Shown: positions 43,387 to 53,483, counted from the first letter of the stretch. The stretch: DNA of 64,000 nt from Petrocella atlantisensis (GCF_900538275.1 NZ_LR130778.1:3034001-3098000); one strand, 5' to 3'. The notes: a model not told the origin generated them from the sequence alone. A program made the numbers and translations.

Positions 43387-43536
43387 ATGAAGCATATAAA
43401 AACCCTAAATGCAACCGTACTAAAAGAAACATTGAAACATGGTGGATGTGGAGAATGTCAAACCTCATGTCAATCTGCTTGTAAGACGTCCTGCACCGTA
43501 GGTAATCAATCTTGCGAAAATGAAAAAATGAGATAG
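43387..43536 (+). CDS. scfA: SCIFF peptide precursor (six cysteines in forty-five)
   Basis: Ribosomal peptide of 49 residues, substrate of the radical SAM enzyme encoded downstream. The sequence starts MKHIKTLNATVLKETLKHGG, and the six cysteines lie at 21, 24, 28, 32, 36 and 43, exactly the family pattern. The maturase forms a thioether between a Cys and a Thr. The ATG at 43387 has GGAGG 7 nt upstream; the ATG at 43381 is too close to it. SCIFF is found almost throughout Clostridia. Its biological role is unknown. Confidence 0.95.
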   Translation: MKHIKTLNATVLKETLKHGGCGECQTSCQSACKTSCTVGNQSCENEKMR

Positions 43537-43594
43537 CAGTGAAACAACACAGCTTCTTAATAGAGTTTGTATATTCGTATAGGCTGCCTAAGGT

Positions 43595-43631
43595 AAACTG
43601 AAAAGACGAAGGTCTCTTTCAGTTTCTTTTT
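43595..43631 (+). terminator. Terminator or attenuator after scfA
   Basis: AAACTGAAA and TTTCAGTTT arms with an inner GAC/GTC, one bulged base and a CTTTTTG tail. It should end most scfA transcripts and let a fraction continue to scfB, giving excess peptide over enzyme. Confidence 0.75.
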
Positions 43632-43664
43632 GTAATGTATTAGTGAATTCACTAATACATTACA
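43631..43664. repeat. Perfect 34-bp palindrome between scfA and scfB
   Basis: 17-nt arms with no mismatch and no spacer, centred on GAATTC, each arm starting TGTAATGTATTAGTGAA. It starts at the end of the scfA terminator T run and ends 93 bp before the scfB start. It looks like an operator for a dimeric repressor (TTAGTGAATTCACTAA core) or a very stable RNA hairpin. Confidence 0.9.
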
Positions 43665-43757
43665 AAACGTTTAATTTAATACAACCATATTTAAAACAGT
43701 TTGACCAAAGGTAGTTGAGAATAGAAGATCAACGCCTTTTCATTGAAAGGGTATATA

Positions 43758-45119
43758 ATGATACATCAGTATAAAATACAAGACATGAATATCGTCATGG
43801 ATATCAACAGTGGTTCGATTCATGTAGTAGATGATATGAGTTATGATTTAATTCGTGCATTGGATGATGGCACATCAATAGAAGACGCTATAAATAAATT
43901 GGAACAAAGCTATGACAAAGCATTGCTGGTACAAGCCGGTGACGAGGTGAATCAACTTATTGGAGATGGTCTGCTCTTTGCTAAAGATGAGTATGAACAG
44001 GTCGTTGTTGACTTTAAAAACCGTAGCACAGTCGTAAAAGCTTTGTGCCTTCATGTCGCCCATGACTGTAACTTGGCATGTACCTATTGTTTTGCTTCAG
44101 AAGGTGAGTATCATGGAGATCGTGATTTGATGTCTTTTGAAGTCGCCAAAAAAGCAATTGACTTTTTAGTGGCCCACTCAGGGAACCGTCGTAATCTGGA
44201 GATTGATTTCTTTGGTGGCGAACCCTTGATGAACTTTGAGATGGTAAAAGAAACCGTACACTATGCCAGAAGCATAGAACAGGAAAATAATAAGCATTTT
44301 AGATTTACTTTGACTACCAACGGCGTATTGCTAAATGATGATAATATAGCGTTTATGAATGAACATATGCATAATGTTGTTTTGTCTGTGGATGGTCGAA
44401 AAGAGATTCATGATAAGATGCGACCAACACCAAATGGTAAAGGCAGCTATGATATGATTATGCCCAAGTTCAAAGCTTTTGTAGAAGCACGTGGACAAAA
44501 AAACTATTATGTTAGAGGCACGTTTACCCATGAAAACATGGATTTCTCAGAAGATGTGCTCCACCTTGCCGATGAAGGTTTTGAGCAAATATCGGTGGAA
44601 CCGGTGGTTGCACCGGATGAAATGAATTATGCCATTAAGGAAGAAGATCTTGCTTACTTAAAAGATCAGTATGAAAAATTGGCACTCGCAAAAATAGATT
44701 ATAAAGAAAGAAATAAGGATTTTAATTTCTTCCATTTTATGGTTGACTTGTCACAAGGACCATGTGTCGCCAAACGTCTAGCAGGATGTGGGTCCGGTAT
44801 TGAGTATCTAGCTGTAACGCCGACTGGTGACTTGTATCCCTGTCATCAATTTGTTGGCATTGATGAATTCTTATTAGGTAATGTCAACCAAGGCATCACC
44901 AACACCCTTAAACAAGATGCTTTTAGAGGCTGTAATGTTTATGCAAAAGATGCGTGTAGAGAGTGTTGGGCTAAATTCTATTGTAGTGGTGGCTGTAGTG
45001 CCAATTCTTTTAATTTTCACGGTGACTTACTTGCGACCTATGAAATCGGTTGTGAACTTGAAAAGAAAAGAGTGGAATGTGCCATTTTTTTAAAGGCTAA
45101 AGAAATGCTGGGAGAGTAA
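43758..45119 (+). CDS. scfB: SCIFF radical SAM maturase
   Basis: 453 residues. The N-terminal ~90 residues are a peptide-recognition-type domain. The radical SAM cluster motif is CNLACTYC (C104, C108, C111), then FFGGEPLMNF. The C-terminal SPASM region binds further Fe-S clusters (CHQF, CRECWAKFYCSGGCSANSF, CELEKKRVEC). It installs the thioether crosslink in the scfA peptide. GAAAGGG lies about 7 nt before the ATG at 43758; the TTG at 43743 is unlikely. Confidence 0.96.
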   Translation: MIHQYKIQDMNIVMDINSGSIHVVDDMSYDLIRALDDGTSIEDAINKLEQSYDKALLVQAGDEVNQLIGDGLLFAKDEYEQVVVDFKNRSTVVKALCLHVAHDCNLACTYCFASEGEYHGDRDLMSFEVAKKAIDFLVAHSGNRRNLEIDFFGGEPLMNFEMVKETVHYARSIEQENNKHFRFTLTTNGVLLNDDNIAFMNEHMHNVVLSVDGRKEIHDKMRPTPNGKGSYDMIMPKFKAFVEARGQKNYYVRGTFTHENMDFSEDVLHLADEGFEQISVEPVVAPDEMNYAIKEEDLAYLKDQYEKLALAKIDYKERNKDFNFFHFMVDLSQGPCVAKRLAGCGSGIEYLAVTPTGDLYPCHQFVGIDEFLLGNVNQGITNTLKQDAFRGCNVYAKDACRECWAKFYCSGGCSANSFNFHGDLLATYEIGCELEKKRVECAIFLKAKEMLGE

Positions 45120-45178
45120 AGAAGCAATAAAGAGCCATGATGTTCACTGAGCATATGGCAATACTAGGAGGATATGTG

Positions 45179-47344
45179 ATGAAAGGGAAATATGTAGTAG
45201 CGCTAATTATTTCATTCATACTTATTGTAGGTACAGCTTATGTAGCTATGATAGGTGTAGGAGAGAACAAGGACGGAAGTGCAAAAGAAATCAATCTTGG
45301 TCTTGATCTAGAAGGTGGGGTTAGTATTACTTATGCACCTAATAAAGAAGATCCAACATCTGTAGAAATCCAAGATACACTGTACAAACTACAGTTAAGG
45401 TTAGATGAATATGGGTATACAGAAGGTGAAGTATATCTTGAAGGATCCAGCCGTATCAACGTGGATATTCCAGGTGTAAAAAATGCAGATCAAGTATTAC
45501 TTGAGATGGGTAAGCCCGGTAAACTTGCATTTATAGATGAAGAAGGTACAACCTGGTTAACCGGTGCAGATGTGAAAAATGCTGAACCTGGTACAGATAC
45601 AAGTGGTGTTACAAGGGATTATGTGGTTCATCTAGAGTTTACGCCTGATGGGGTAACAAAATTTGCAGAAGCAACAACCAAGAATGTGGGCAAGCCATTG
45701 TATATTTATTATAACGATGAGATTTTATTAGCGCCTACGGTTAATGAGCCTATCTTAAACGGACAAGCAGTTATCAACAATATGGGTAGCTTAGTTACTG
45801 CAAGTCAATTAGCGGCAAATATCCGAATTGGTGCTTTGCCTCTTGAACTCGTTGAACTAAGATCCAATGTCGTTGGTGCAAAAATGGGACAAGATGCTAT
45901 ACAAACCAGTATACTTGCTGGTCTTATCGGTATATCTCTTATATTTATATTTATGATTGGTTTCTATAGATTACCGGGTTTTGTAGCCTCTATAACATTG
46001 ATTTTCTATGCTTCTTTGATGATTGTTTCACTAAGTCTTTTTAATGTAACACTGACCTTGCCGGGAATTGCAGGTATTATACTCTCGATCGGTATGGCTG
46101 TTGATGCCAATGTCATAATATTTTCAAGAATTAAAGAAGAAATCGGTTCAGGTAAAACTATTAAAGCCTCGGTTAAGTCAGGTTTTAAGAAAGCTACATC
46201 AGCTATTGTAGATGGTAATGCCACCACATTAATTGCTGCCATTGTTCTTTATATCATGGGGACAGGTACTATTAAAGGGTTTGCCATTACTTTAATGATT
46301 GGTATAGCGGTATCCATGTTTACATCCTTAGTTGTGACAAGGCTATTATTGTCCAGCTTAGTAGGCATGGGCCTTAGAGATAAGAAACTATATGGTGTTG
46401 ATCTTGGACATAAGTCTGTTCAAGTTATTGAAAAAAGAAAAGTATTTTTTGCGGTATCTGTAGTAATCATAGTTATTGGTTTGGTAATGATGCCGGTCAA
46501 TCAGGCAACCAGAGACTCTTTCTTAAACTTTGACATAGAATTTGTTGGCGGTACTTCAACCCTTGTCAGTTTAGGTTCCGGCGAAGGCTACTCTACACCT
46601 GAAGCCTTACAAGAAGCCGTTAAGGGCTTGGTGGTTGAAGCAACAGGACAGACAACACCTCAATTTCAGAATGTTACAGGTAAAGACCAATTTATCATTA
46701 AGACACCGAGTCTAACCTCAGAAGAAAGATTGGCTTTATCAGAAGCACTTATTGAAAAATACAACATAACGTCCGATGATATAGAAAGTGAGAGCATCAG
46801 CGCTACAGTTAGTGGTGAGATGCGAAGAGATGCCATTATTGCTGTTTTAGTAGCATCTTTGTGTATTATGATTTATGTCAGTTTCAGGTTTAAGGATTTC
46901 TGGTTTGGAATGGCTGCTGTTCTTGCCCTAGTTCATGATATTTTTATTGTTTTTGCAGTCTATGCTATCGGTAATGTACCGATTAATAACTCATTTATAG
47001 CAGCCATGCTTACTATTGTTGGATATTCCATTAATGATACTATTGTTGTTTTTGATAGAATTCGTGAAAACATGTCCTTGGAGCGAAAATTCAGCTATAA
47101 AGATTTAATTAATATGAGTATCAGCCAGACCATGGGTAGGTCTATTAATACATCATTGACCACCTTCATTATGGTAGGTATTCTCTATATCGTAGGTGTT
47201 ACATCCATTAGAGAATTCGCCCTACCTTTAATGATTGGTATTCTTAGTGGTACTTATTCATCTATATTCATAGCAAGTCCATTGTGGTATATTTTCAAGA
47301 TTAACCATGATAAGAAGCTAAAGAAAAAAATTATAGAAAACTAG
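45179..47344 (+). CDS. secDF: Fused protein translocase subunit SecDF
   Basis: 721 residues, SecD and SecF in one chain, 12 predicted helices, using the proton or sodium gradient to help secretion. The SecD half has NLGLDLEGGVSITYAP, a large extracellular domain and LPGIAGIILSIGMAVDANV. The SecF half begins near residue 425 and has NFDIEFVGGTSTLVSLG and IVGYSINDTIVVFDRIREN. AGGAGG fixes the start at 45179; 45137 has none. It is close behind scfB. Confidence 0.96.
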   Translation: MKGKYVVALIISFILIVGTAYVAMIGVGENKDGSAKEINLGLDLEGGVSITYAPNKEDPTSVEIQDTLYKLQLRLDEYGYTEGEVYLEGSSRINVDIPGVKNADQVLLEMGKPGKLAFIDEEGTTWLTGADVKNAEPGTDTSGVTRDYVVHLEFTPDGVTKFAEATTKNVGKPLYIYYNDEILLAPTVNEPILNGQAVINNMGSLVTASQLAANIRIGALPLELVELRSNVVGAKMGQDAIQTSILAGLIGISLIFIFMIGFYRLPGFVASITLIFYASLMIVSLSLFNVTLTLPGIAGIILSIGMAVDANVIIFSRIKEEIGSGKTIKASVKSGFKKATSAIVDGNATTLIAAIVLYIMGTGTIKGFAITLMIGIAVSMFTSLVVTRLLLSSLVGMGLRDKKLYGVDLGHKSVQVIEKRKVFFAVSVVIIVIGLVMMPVNQATRDSFLNFDIEFVGGTSTLVSLGSGEGYSTPEALQEAVKGLVVEATGQTTPQFQNVTGKDQFIIKTPSLTSEERLALSEALIEKYNITSDDIESESISATVSGEMRRDAIIAVLVASLCIMIYVSFRFKDFWFGMAAVLALVHDIFIVFAVYAIGNVPINNSFIAAMLTIVGYSINDTIVVFDRIRENMSLERKFSYKDLINMSISQTMGRSINTSLTTFIMVGILYIVGVTSIREFALPLMIGILSGTYSSIFIASPLWYIFKINHDKKLKKKIIEN

Positions 47345-47384
47345 AAATAAAAGGTCATACTATAATCTTATATGTATTACATTA

Positions 47385-47416
47385 CAAGGCAGACATGGTT
47401 AACATGTTCTGCCTTG
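47385..47416 (+). terminator. Terminator of secDF
   Basis: CAAGGCAGACATG pairs with CATG-T-TCTGCCTTG with one bulged base. The tail is short (TTCT). Confidence 0.65.
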
Positions 47417-47429
47417 TTCTCTAGGAAAG
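47414..47429 (+). repeat. Short fragment of the interspersed repeat
   Basis: TTGTTCTCTAGGAAAG is identical to the left end of copy C (read on its own strand). The rest of the unit is absent. As in copy B, it joins directly onto a terminator. Confidence 0.6.
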
Positions 47430-47511
47430 CCTGTGTGATCAGGTTGAAGCTGTTGATTTGTAGAAGAATAGTGTATAATATTTTCTTGAAGAGTATCGTG
47501 GAGGTGTTGTT

Positions 47512-49560
47512 ATGAAAGAAAAGATATGGAAAATTCGAGAAGGCGATGATATTAAGGTAGCAACCATAAGGTCTGAGATGGCGCTATCTCCTATTATAGC
47601 CCGATTATTAGTTAATAGAGGCATCGATACAAAGGAGGCCGTCTATGACTATTATAACGCTACAACAGAGAGCTTTCATGATCCTTTTATGATGACGGAC
47701 ATGAAAATGGCTGTAAAAAGAATTTTGAGAAGTAGGGATCAAGAAGAAAAAATTATGATCTATGGTGATTATGATGTGGACGGCGTAACCAGTACATCGA
47801 TTCTGTATATGTTTCTAGAAGAGATTGGGTGTTTGGTAGATTACTATATACCGGACAGGCATGAAGAAGGCTATGGCATTAATATAGAAGCCTTGACGGA
47901 AGTGAAAGATAGAGGTTTCAAATTATTAATCTCCGTAGATACAGGTATAACAGCAGTCAAAGAGGTAGCATATAGTAATGAAATCGGACTGGATGTGATT
48001 ATAACAGATCACCATGAATGTCAAGATGTGCTTCCAAGTGGCGTTGCCGTGCTTAATCCGAAAAGAGAAGGGGACAGATATCCTTTTAAAATGTTAGCGG
48101 GGGTAGGTGTCACTTTTAAATTGATACAGGCTCTTGCAAGAACTACAGATGTGGAAAACAAGATTTGGAAATACTTGGATTTGGTAGCAGTAGGAACTAT
48201 CGCTGATATTGTACCTATATATGGCGAAAACAGGACCATTACTAAGCTGGCATTTCAGTCCATGCCAACAACGTGGAATAAGGGGCTTGAAGCCTTAATG
48301 AAGGTTTCAGATTTAGAAGGGAAAAAAATGACAGCAGGGCGCATTGGTTTTGGTATTGGACCAAGGCTCAATGCAGCCGGTCGAATCAAACATGCAAAAG
48401 AAGCGGTCGAATTGTTTATTCTCAATGATACTTCAAAATGTATGACCATCGCTGAAGGCCTAGATCAAGACAATAAAAACAGGCAGTCCTTGGAAAAAAG
48501 AATTTTTGAAGAAGCAGTAGCTCTTATAGAAGCAAGTTCTAACCCACCAAATCAGAAGGTTATTGTTGTAGCATCAGACAGCTGGCATCATGGTGTCATT
48601 GGTATCGTCGCATCAAAGCTGGTAGAAAAGTATTACCGGCCCATCATCATTCTAACGATAAAAGATGGTGTTGCATCCGGATCTGCTAGAAGTGTAGAAG
48701 GATTTAATTTATATTTAGCTCTAAAAGCCAATGGACATTTGTTTGACAAATTCGGTGGTCATGAGATGGCGGCAGGTATGTCTTTGCAAGAAAATAATAT
48801 TGAAGCTTTAGAAAAAGGATTAAATCTTTATGCCGACGAGCATATGGAAAAAGATGTATTAATACCCAAACTAAAAGTAGATATGGTCATGAAGTTAGAA
48901 GATATCGGGCTTGAATTAATTGAAGACATTCAAAAAATGGAACCCTTTGGAATGGGTAATCCTGAACCTACTTTTATATGTGAAGGACCTATCCATCATA
49001 TGAAAAAAATCGGCAAAGACCAGACCCATCTTTCTTTGGAACTCGGCGTGGATCCAAAGATTAGAGGTGTCGGATTTTCTTTAGGCGAGGTGACAGAATG
49101 GATAGATGATGGCCAACTTGTGCAATGTGTATGTAGTTTGGAGATTAATGAATGGAATCAAAGAAAATCCCCTCAAATGATGGTCAAAGACATTCGACAT
49201 ACTACAGCTACACTTAAGGAAATAAAAAATCAAATACTAGAACATAGCGTTATTGATTATTTTGAAGATTTTGAGGTGCATCATGAAGACCGACTTAGCC
49301 GACAGATGTTATCGGATTTTTATAGATTTTTAATGCAGAAAGATAGTGTCCTAGATCATGAGATTTACTTTACCAAACTTATGGCACAGCTAGATATAAA
49401 ACAAACACAAGATCTGAAAAAATACTTAATGATGTTGGAGGTTTTTTCGGAACTTGAGCTGATCCAATATGAAATAAAAGGATTATCTATGACTTTCAGC
49501 TTGAATAAGGGAAAAAAAGTTGATTTACAAGATTCAAAGTTGTATAATAAATTCTTGTGA
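47512..49560 (+). CDS. recJ: Single-strand 5'-3' exonuclease RecJ
   Basis: 682 residues, DNA repair and recombination. DHH-family motifs: MIYGDYDVDGVTSTSIL (motif I, metal), SVDTGITA, VIITDHHECQD (DHH) and the DHHA1 part with GSARSVEGFNLYLAL and KFGGHEMAAGMSL. An OB-like domain and a C-terminal extension follow. GGAGGTG precedes the ATG. apt and relA follow, an order common in Firmicutes. Confidence 0.96.
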   Translation: MKEKIWKIREGDDIKVATIRSEMALSPIIARLLVNRGIDTKEAVYDYYNATTESFHDPFMMTDMKMAVKRILRSRDQEEKIMIYGDYDVDGVTSTSILYMFLEEIGCLVDYYIPDRHEEGYGINIEALTEVKDRGFKLLISVDTGITAVKEVAYSNEIGLDVIITDHHECQDVLPSGVAVLNPKREGDRYPFKMLAGVGVTFKLIQALARTTDVENKIWKYLDLVAVGTIADIVPIYGENRTITKLAFQSMPTTWNKGLEALMKVSDLEGKKMTAGRIGFGIGPRLNAAGRIKHAKEAVELFILNDTSKCMTIAEGLDQDNKNRQSLEKRIFEEAVALIEASSNPPNQKVIVVASDSWHHGVIGIVASKLVEKYYRPIIILTIKDGVASGSARSVEGFNLYLALKANGHLFDKFGGHEMAAGMSLQENNIEALEKGLNLYADEHMEKDVLIPKLKVDMVMKLEDIGLELIEDIQKMEPFGMGNPEPTFICEGPIHHMKKIGKDQTHLSLELGVDPKIRGVGFSLGEVTEWIDDGQLVQCVCSLEINEWNQRKSPQMMVKDIRHTTATLKEIKNQILEHSVIDYFEDFEVHHEDRLSRQMLSDFYRFLMQKDSVLDHEIYFTKLMAQLDIKQTQDLKKYLMMLEVFSELELIQYEIKGLSMTFSLNKGKKVDLQDSKLYNKFL

Positions 49561-49651
49561 TAGTATGTGTTTTTACCTCAAGAGCAATCATTTTTGAGGT
49601 TTGTATAGAGGTATAGTATTGAAATCTAAGTAGCATTAAAGGAGAGAAATT

Positions 49652-50164
49652 ATGGATTTGAAATCATTGATTAGAGATGTTTATGATTTTCCTAAAGAAG
49701 GTATCGTATTCAAGGACATAACGACGGTGTTACAGGATCCGGCGGGATTGAGATTTGCTGTTGATGAATTTGAAAAGGCACTTAAGGATGTGGATTTTGA
49801 CTTGGTTGTCGGTCCTGAATCGAGAGGTTTTATATTTGGTGTGCCTTTAGCTTATAATATGAATAAAGGTTTTATACCAGTTAGAAAAGAAGGTAAACTA
49901 CCCTATAAAACCAAATCAAAAGAATATGATTTAGAGTATGGTAGTGCAGTTGTTGAAATCCATATGGATGCTATTAAACCGGGAGACCGAGTGGTAGTTG
50001 TTGACGATCTGTTGGCAACGGGTGGCACTTCAAAAGCAATGGTGGAACTTATTGAAGAAATGGGTGGTATTGTTGTAAAAATGGTGTATTTAATTGAATT
50101 GTCATTTTTAAAGGGTAGAGAAGTTCTGCAAGGTCAAGATGTTGAAGCGATCATCAAATACTAA
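49652..50164 (+). CDS. apt: Adenine phosphoribosyltransferase
   Basis: Purine salvage: adenine plus PRPP to AMP. 170 residues. The PRPP-binding motif is VVVVDDLLATGGTSKAM; the N-terminal LIRDVYDFPKEGIVFKDIT and GPESRGFIFG are typical. AAAGGAGAG precedes the ATG. Confidence 0.97.
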   Translation: MDLKSLIRDVYDFPKEGIVFKDITTVLQDPAGLRFAVDEFEKALKDVDFDLVVGPESRGFIFGVPLAYNMNKGFIPVRKEGKLPYKTKSKEYDLEYGSAVVEIHMDAIKPGDRVVVVDDLLATGGTSKAMVELIEEMGGIVVKMVYLIELSFLKGREVLQGQDVEAIIKY

Positions 50165-50472
50165 GGTATTCTAATGTTATCTAATATGAAGGCTGTCGGA
50201 CGATAGGATTGTTCTTATCGATAGGCAGTCTTTTAATTCCTTGCAATTTCTTTAAAATATCTTTATAATAGAAATAATTCTGGTTAAAGGGTCAATACTA
50301 ATTTTACATAGAATGTATGTGAAATTTCAGCGATACAGTTTGACACCTTAGCCAGTTCTTATAGTAGAAACAAGTCGTTTACATTAAAATTCCTTAATAA
50401 TCCTCTATGAAGGGCCTCTTCGAAACTGAAGTTTAGGTATACTTGAATACTGAAAAAGTGGTGATAAATTTT
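50165..50472. other. apt-relA intergenic region
   Basis: It holds the apt terminator and then an A+T-rich leader for relA. A TTGACA at 50340-50345 is visible but lacks a well-spaced -10. Nothing else is recognised. Confidence 0.5.
50189..50234 (+). terminator. Terminator of apt
   Basis: AAGGCTGTC at the left pairs (with G-U pairs) to GGCAGTCTT at the right, with ACGATAG/TTATCG inside, followed by TTTT. Confidence 0.75.
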
Positions 50473-52692
50473 ATGCCGGACCAATTGTATATTGATCTTA
50501 TTAATCAAATGAAAAAATACCATCCGTCTGATGACTTCTCAATGATTGAGAAGGCCTATCAGATTGCTAAGAATGCCCATGTTGAACAAGTACGTAAATC
50601 AGGTGAACCTTATATTATTCATCCTTTATCTGTGGCAAAAATACTAGCAGAACTGGAATTGGATAAAGAATCCATTGTTGCTGGGATTCTTCATGATGTT
50701 GTAGAGGACACGTCATATACGACAGCAGAGATAGCAAAGGAATTCAATGAAGAAATTGCATTGCTTGTTGATGGTGTCACCAAATTGACACAGATCTCAT
50801 ATACAACAGATAAAGAGGAGATACAAGCAGAGAATTATAGAAAAATGTTTTTGGCGATGGCCAAAGATATTCGTGTTATATTGATTAAATTAGCGGATCG
50901 TCTTCATAATATGCGAACTCTAAAATATATGACGCCTGAAAAACAAAAGGAAAAAGCACGTGAAACTTTGAACATATATGCACCCTTGGCTCATCGTCTA
51001 GGGATTTCAAAGATCAAGGTCGAGCTTGAAGACCTGTGTTTAAGATACTTAGAAGAAGAAGCTTACTATAAATTAGTACATAGCATAGCGCAAAGAAGAG
51101 ATGAGCGTACCAATAATGTGGAGAAAATCGTTGCCAAGCTAAAAGAAGAATTGGAAGCCGTAGGCATTGAAGCAACAGTGGAGGGCCGACCCAAACATTT
51201 CTTCAGCATCTACAAAAAAATGGTCAACCAAAATAAAGACTTGGATCAGATTTATGATCTGTATGCCGTGCGAGCGGTTGTGAATACCGTTAAAGACTGT
51301 TATGGTGTCTTAGGTATCATACATGAGCTTTACAAACCAATTCCTGGCAGATTCAAGGATTACATTGCTATGCCTAAACCTAACATGTATCAGTCATTGC
51401 ACACTTCCTTACTAGGACCCGAAGGCTACCCTTTTGAAATACAGATCAGAACTATGGATATGCATAGAACTGCAGAATATGGTATAGCAGCCCATTGGAA
51501 ATACAAAGAAGGCAAGCTTTCAGCTCAGGAATCAACAGAGCGCAATGCTGAACAAAAATTAAATTGGCTTAAACAAATATTAGAATGGCAAAGGGACATG
51601 TCGGATAATAAAGAATTTATGGATGCCTTGAAATCGGACTTAGATGTGTATCAAGAACAGGTCTATGCATTCACACCAACCGGTGACATTGTTAACCTTC
51701 CGGCCGGTTCAACACCGATCGATTTTGCTTATCATATTCACAGTGCTGTAGGGAATAAAATGGTTGGCGCTAGAGTAAACGGAAAGATTGTAACCTTTGA
51801 TTATGAAGTTAAAACTGGGGATCGGATTGAAGTCATAACCTCACAAAACTCAAGAGGTCCTAGTCGAGATTGGCTCAAGATTGTCAAGAGTTCCCAAGCC
51901 AGAAGTAAGATTAATCAATGGTATAAAAAAGAATTTAAAGAAGAAAATATATCAAAAGGCAAAGAACTGATTGAAAAGTATGCCAAACAAAAAGGGCTTA
52001 ATTTGTCATTGCTGCTAAAACCGGAATGGATGAAATTGGTTCAATCCAAATATGGTTTTAAAGATTGGTCAGCGGTTTGTGCTGCAGTTGGGCATGGTGG
52101 ATTAAAAGAAGGCCAAATTGTTAATCGGTTACATGAAGAATATCGCAAGACAATTAAAGAAGATATTAAGGATGAAGACTTATTAAAAGAGATTGTGGAT
52201 CATCCAAGTAAGAACCAGACCAAGAAATCTAAGAGCGGCATTGTGGTTAAAGGCATTGAAGATCTAGCAGTAAGGTTCTCAAAATGCTGTAGCCCAGTAC
52301 CGGGAGATGAGATTGTTGGTTTTATTACTCGTGGTCGAGGTGTTTCCATACACAGAACGGACTGTGACAATATGATTCATCTTAATGAAATTGAAAGACA
52401 CAGGATGATTGATGCTGAATGGGGTGGAAATGTTAAGAATTCCGGTGACATGGTATACCGTGCTGACATCCAAATCTATGGTTCAGATCGAGGCGGATTA
52501 TTGTTTGATGTATCTAAGGTTTTAACGGAAGAGGATATCAAGGTAAAAGCGCTTAATGCGCGTTCCCTTAACAAAGAAAGGTCTGTATTCAATCTAAGTC
52601 TTGAAATCAAAGGGGTTGATCAGTTGAACAAACTCATCAAAAAATTACAAATGGTTTCAGGTGTTGATGATATTGTGAGAACCAATAATTAG
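50473..52692 (+). CDS. relA: Bifunctional (p)ppGpp synthetase/hydrolase
   Basis: 739 residues. The N-terminal HD hydrolase has HPLSVAKILAELEL and LHDVVEDT with its metal ligands intact. The synthetase domain has GRPKHFFSIYKKM and DLYAVRAVV. TGS (VYAFTPTGDIVNLPAGSTP), a Cys-containing conserved region (FSKCCSPVPGDEIVGFITRG) and an ACT domain follow. The start is probably the ATG at 50473 with AGTGGTGA upstream; a TTG at 50443 would add ten residues. It governs the stringent response. Confidence 0.96.
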   Translation: MPDQLYIDLINQMKKYHPSDDFSMIEKAYQIAKNAHVEQVRKSGEPYIIHPLSVAKILAELELDKESIVAGILHDVVEDTSYTTAEIAKEFNEEIALLVDGVTKLTQISYTTDKEEIQAENYRKMFLAMAKDIRVILIKLADRLHNMRTLKYMTPEKQKEKARETLNIYAPLAHRLGISKIKVELEDLCLRYLEEEAYYKLVHSIAQRRDERTNNVEKIVAKLKEELEAVGIEATVEGRPKHFFSIYKKMVNQNKDLDQIYDLYAVRAVVNTVKDCYGVLGIIHELYKPIPGRFKDYIAMPKPNMYQSLHTSLLGPEGYPFEIQIRTMDMHRTAEYGIAAHWKYKEGKLSAQESTERNAEQKLNWLKQILEWQRDMSDNKEFMDALKSDLDVYQEQVYAFTPTGDIVNLPAGSTPIDFAYHIHSAVGNKMVGARVNGKIVTFDYEVKTGDRIEVITSQNSRGPSRDWLKIVKSSQARSKINQWYKKEFKEENISKGKELIEKYAKQKGLNLSLLLKPEWMKLVQSKYGFKDWSAVCAAVGHGGLKEGQIVNRLHEEYRKTIKEDIKDEDLLKEIVDHPSKNQTKKSKSGIVVKGIEDLAVRFSKCCSPVPGDEIVGFITRGRGVSIHRTDCDNMIHLNEIERHRMIDAEWGGNVKNSGDMVYRADIQIYGSDRGGLLFDVSKVLTEEDIKVKALNARSLNKERSVFNLSLEIKGVDQLNKLIKKLQMVSGVDDIVRTNN

Positions 52693-52771
52693 ACCTCAAA
52701 ATCATCTTATAGAGAATGATTTTGTTTGGCACAAACATATATTTTCAAGTGTTTGAAAGCATATGAAGGAT

Positions 52772-52800
52772 TTGTAAAAGACATACCACTCATGTATAAT
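52772..52800 (+). promoter_or_regulatory. Promoter of the MBL hydrolase-hemZ pair
   Basis: TTGTAA (52772-52777), 17-bp spacer and TATAAT (52795-52800). The -10 overlaps an upstream ATG at 52799, which rules out that start. Confidence 0.65.
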
Positions 52801-52834
52801 GAGTGTATATATAGAAATAGCAGGTGATGAAGGC

Positions 52835-53467
52835 ATGCGAATTGAGAAAATGGTTTTAGGCAATATGAACAACAATACATACATTATTATTGGAAGAGAC
52901 GAAAAAACCGCACTAATAGTGGATCCCTCTTATAAACCGGAGCGGATTATTGAATATATAAGTGGCTTAGGATTGGAACTTAAGGCGATGCTAATCACGC
53001 ATGGTCATTTTGATCATATTGGTGCAGTGGACAAAATCAAAGCCCACTATAATGTGCCGGTTATTACCCATGAAGAAGAAGCGAGAATTATGTCAGACAG
53101 CATAAAAAATTTATCAACCTATTTTCTGGCGCGTGAAGTGACAGCTACAGCTGACACTTATATTGAAGACGGTGACATATTGGACTATGGTGATGACTTA
53201 GTGTTTAAAGTTATAACAGTCCCGGGACATTCAGTAAAAGGCGTTTGTTATTATTGTCAAGAAGAGAACGTTGTTTTTACAGGTGATACTTTGCTTGCAG
53301 GCTCAATTGGCCGAACGGATTATTATAATGGCAACCAAAGCGACTTAGTAGAAGCGATCAATAACAGATTGATGTTTTTGCCCGATGAAACCAAAGTCTT
53401 TCCAGGGCACGGAAGTGATACAACCATAAGAAATGAGAAAAAGAATAACCCATTTTTGCAATCATAG
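52835..53467 (+). CDS. Metallo-beta-lactamase-fold hydrolase
   Basis: 210 residues, glyoxalase II-like. The metal-binding motif is THGHFDHIGAV, with further ligands in PGHSVKGVCYY, FTGDTLLAGSIGRTD and FPGHGSDT. The start at 52835 follows AGGTGATGAAGG; the ATG at 52799 lies in the promoter. This gene commonly lies between relA and hemZ in Clostridia. A thioester hydrolase is the usual guess. Confidence 0.92.
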   Translation: MRIEKMVLGNMNNNTYIIIGRDEKTALIVDPSYKPERIIEYISGLGLELKAMLITHGHFDHIGAVDKIKAHYNVPVITHEEEARIMSDSIKNLSTYFLAREVTATADTYIEDGDILDYGDDLVFKVITVPGHSVKGVCYYCQEENVVFTGDTLLAGSIGRTDYYNGNQSDLVEAINNRLMFLPDETKVFPGHGSDTTIRNEKKNNPFLQS

Positions 53468-53483
53468 TAATATGAGGTCAGCT

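Noticed and set aside
43173-43484. 103-codon frame overlapping the scfA region
   Set aside because: It overlaps scfA in another frame and the PHP gene start; scfA matches a well-known family exactly.
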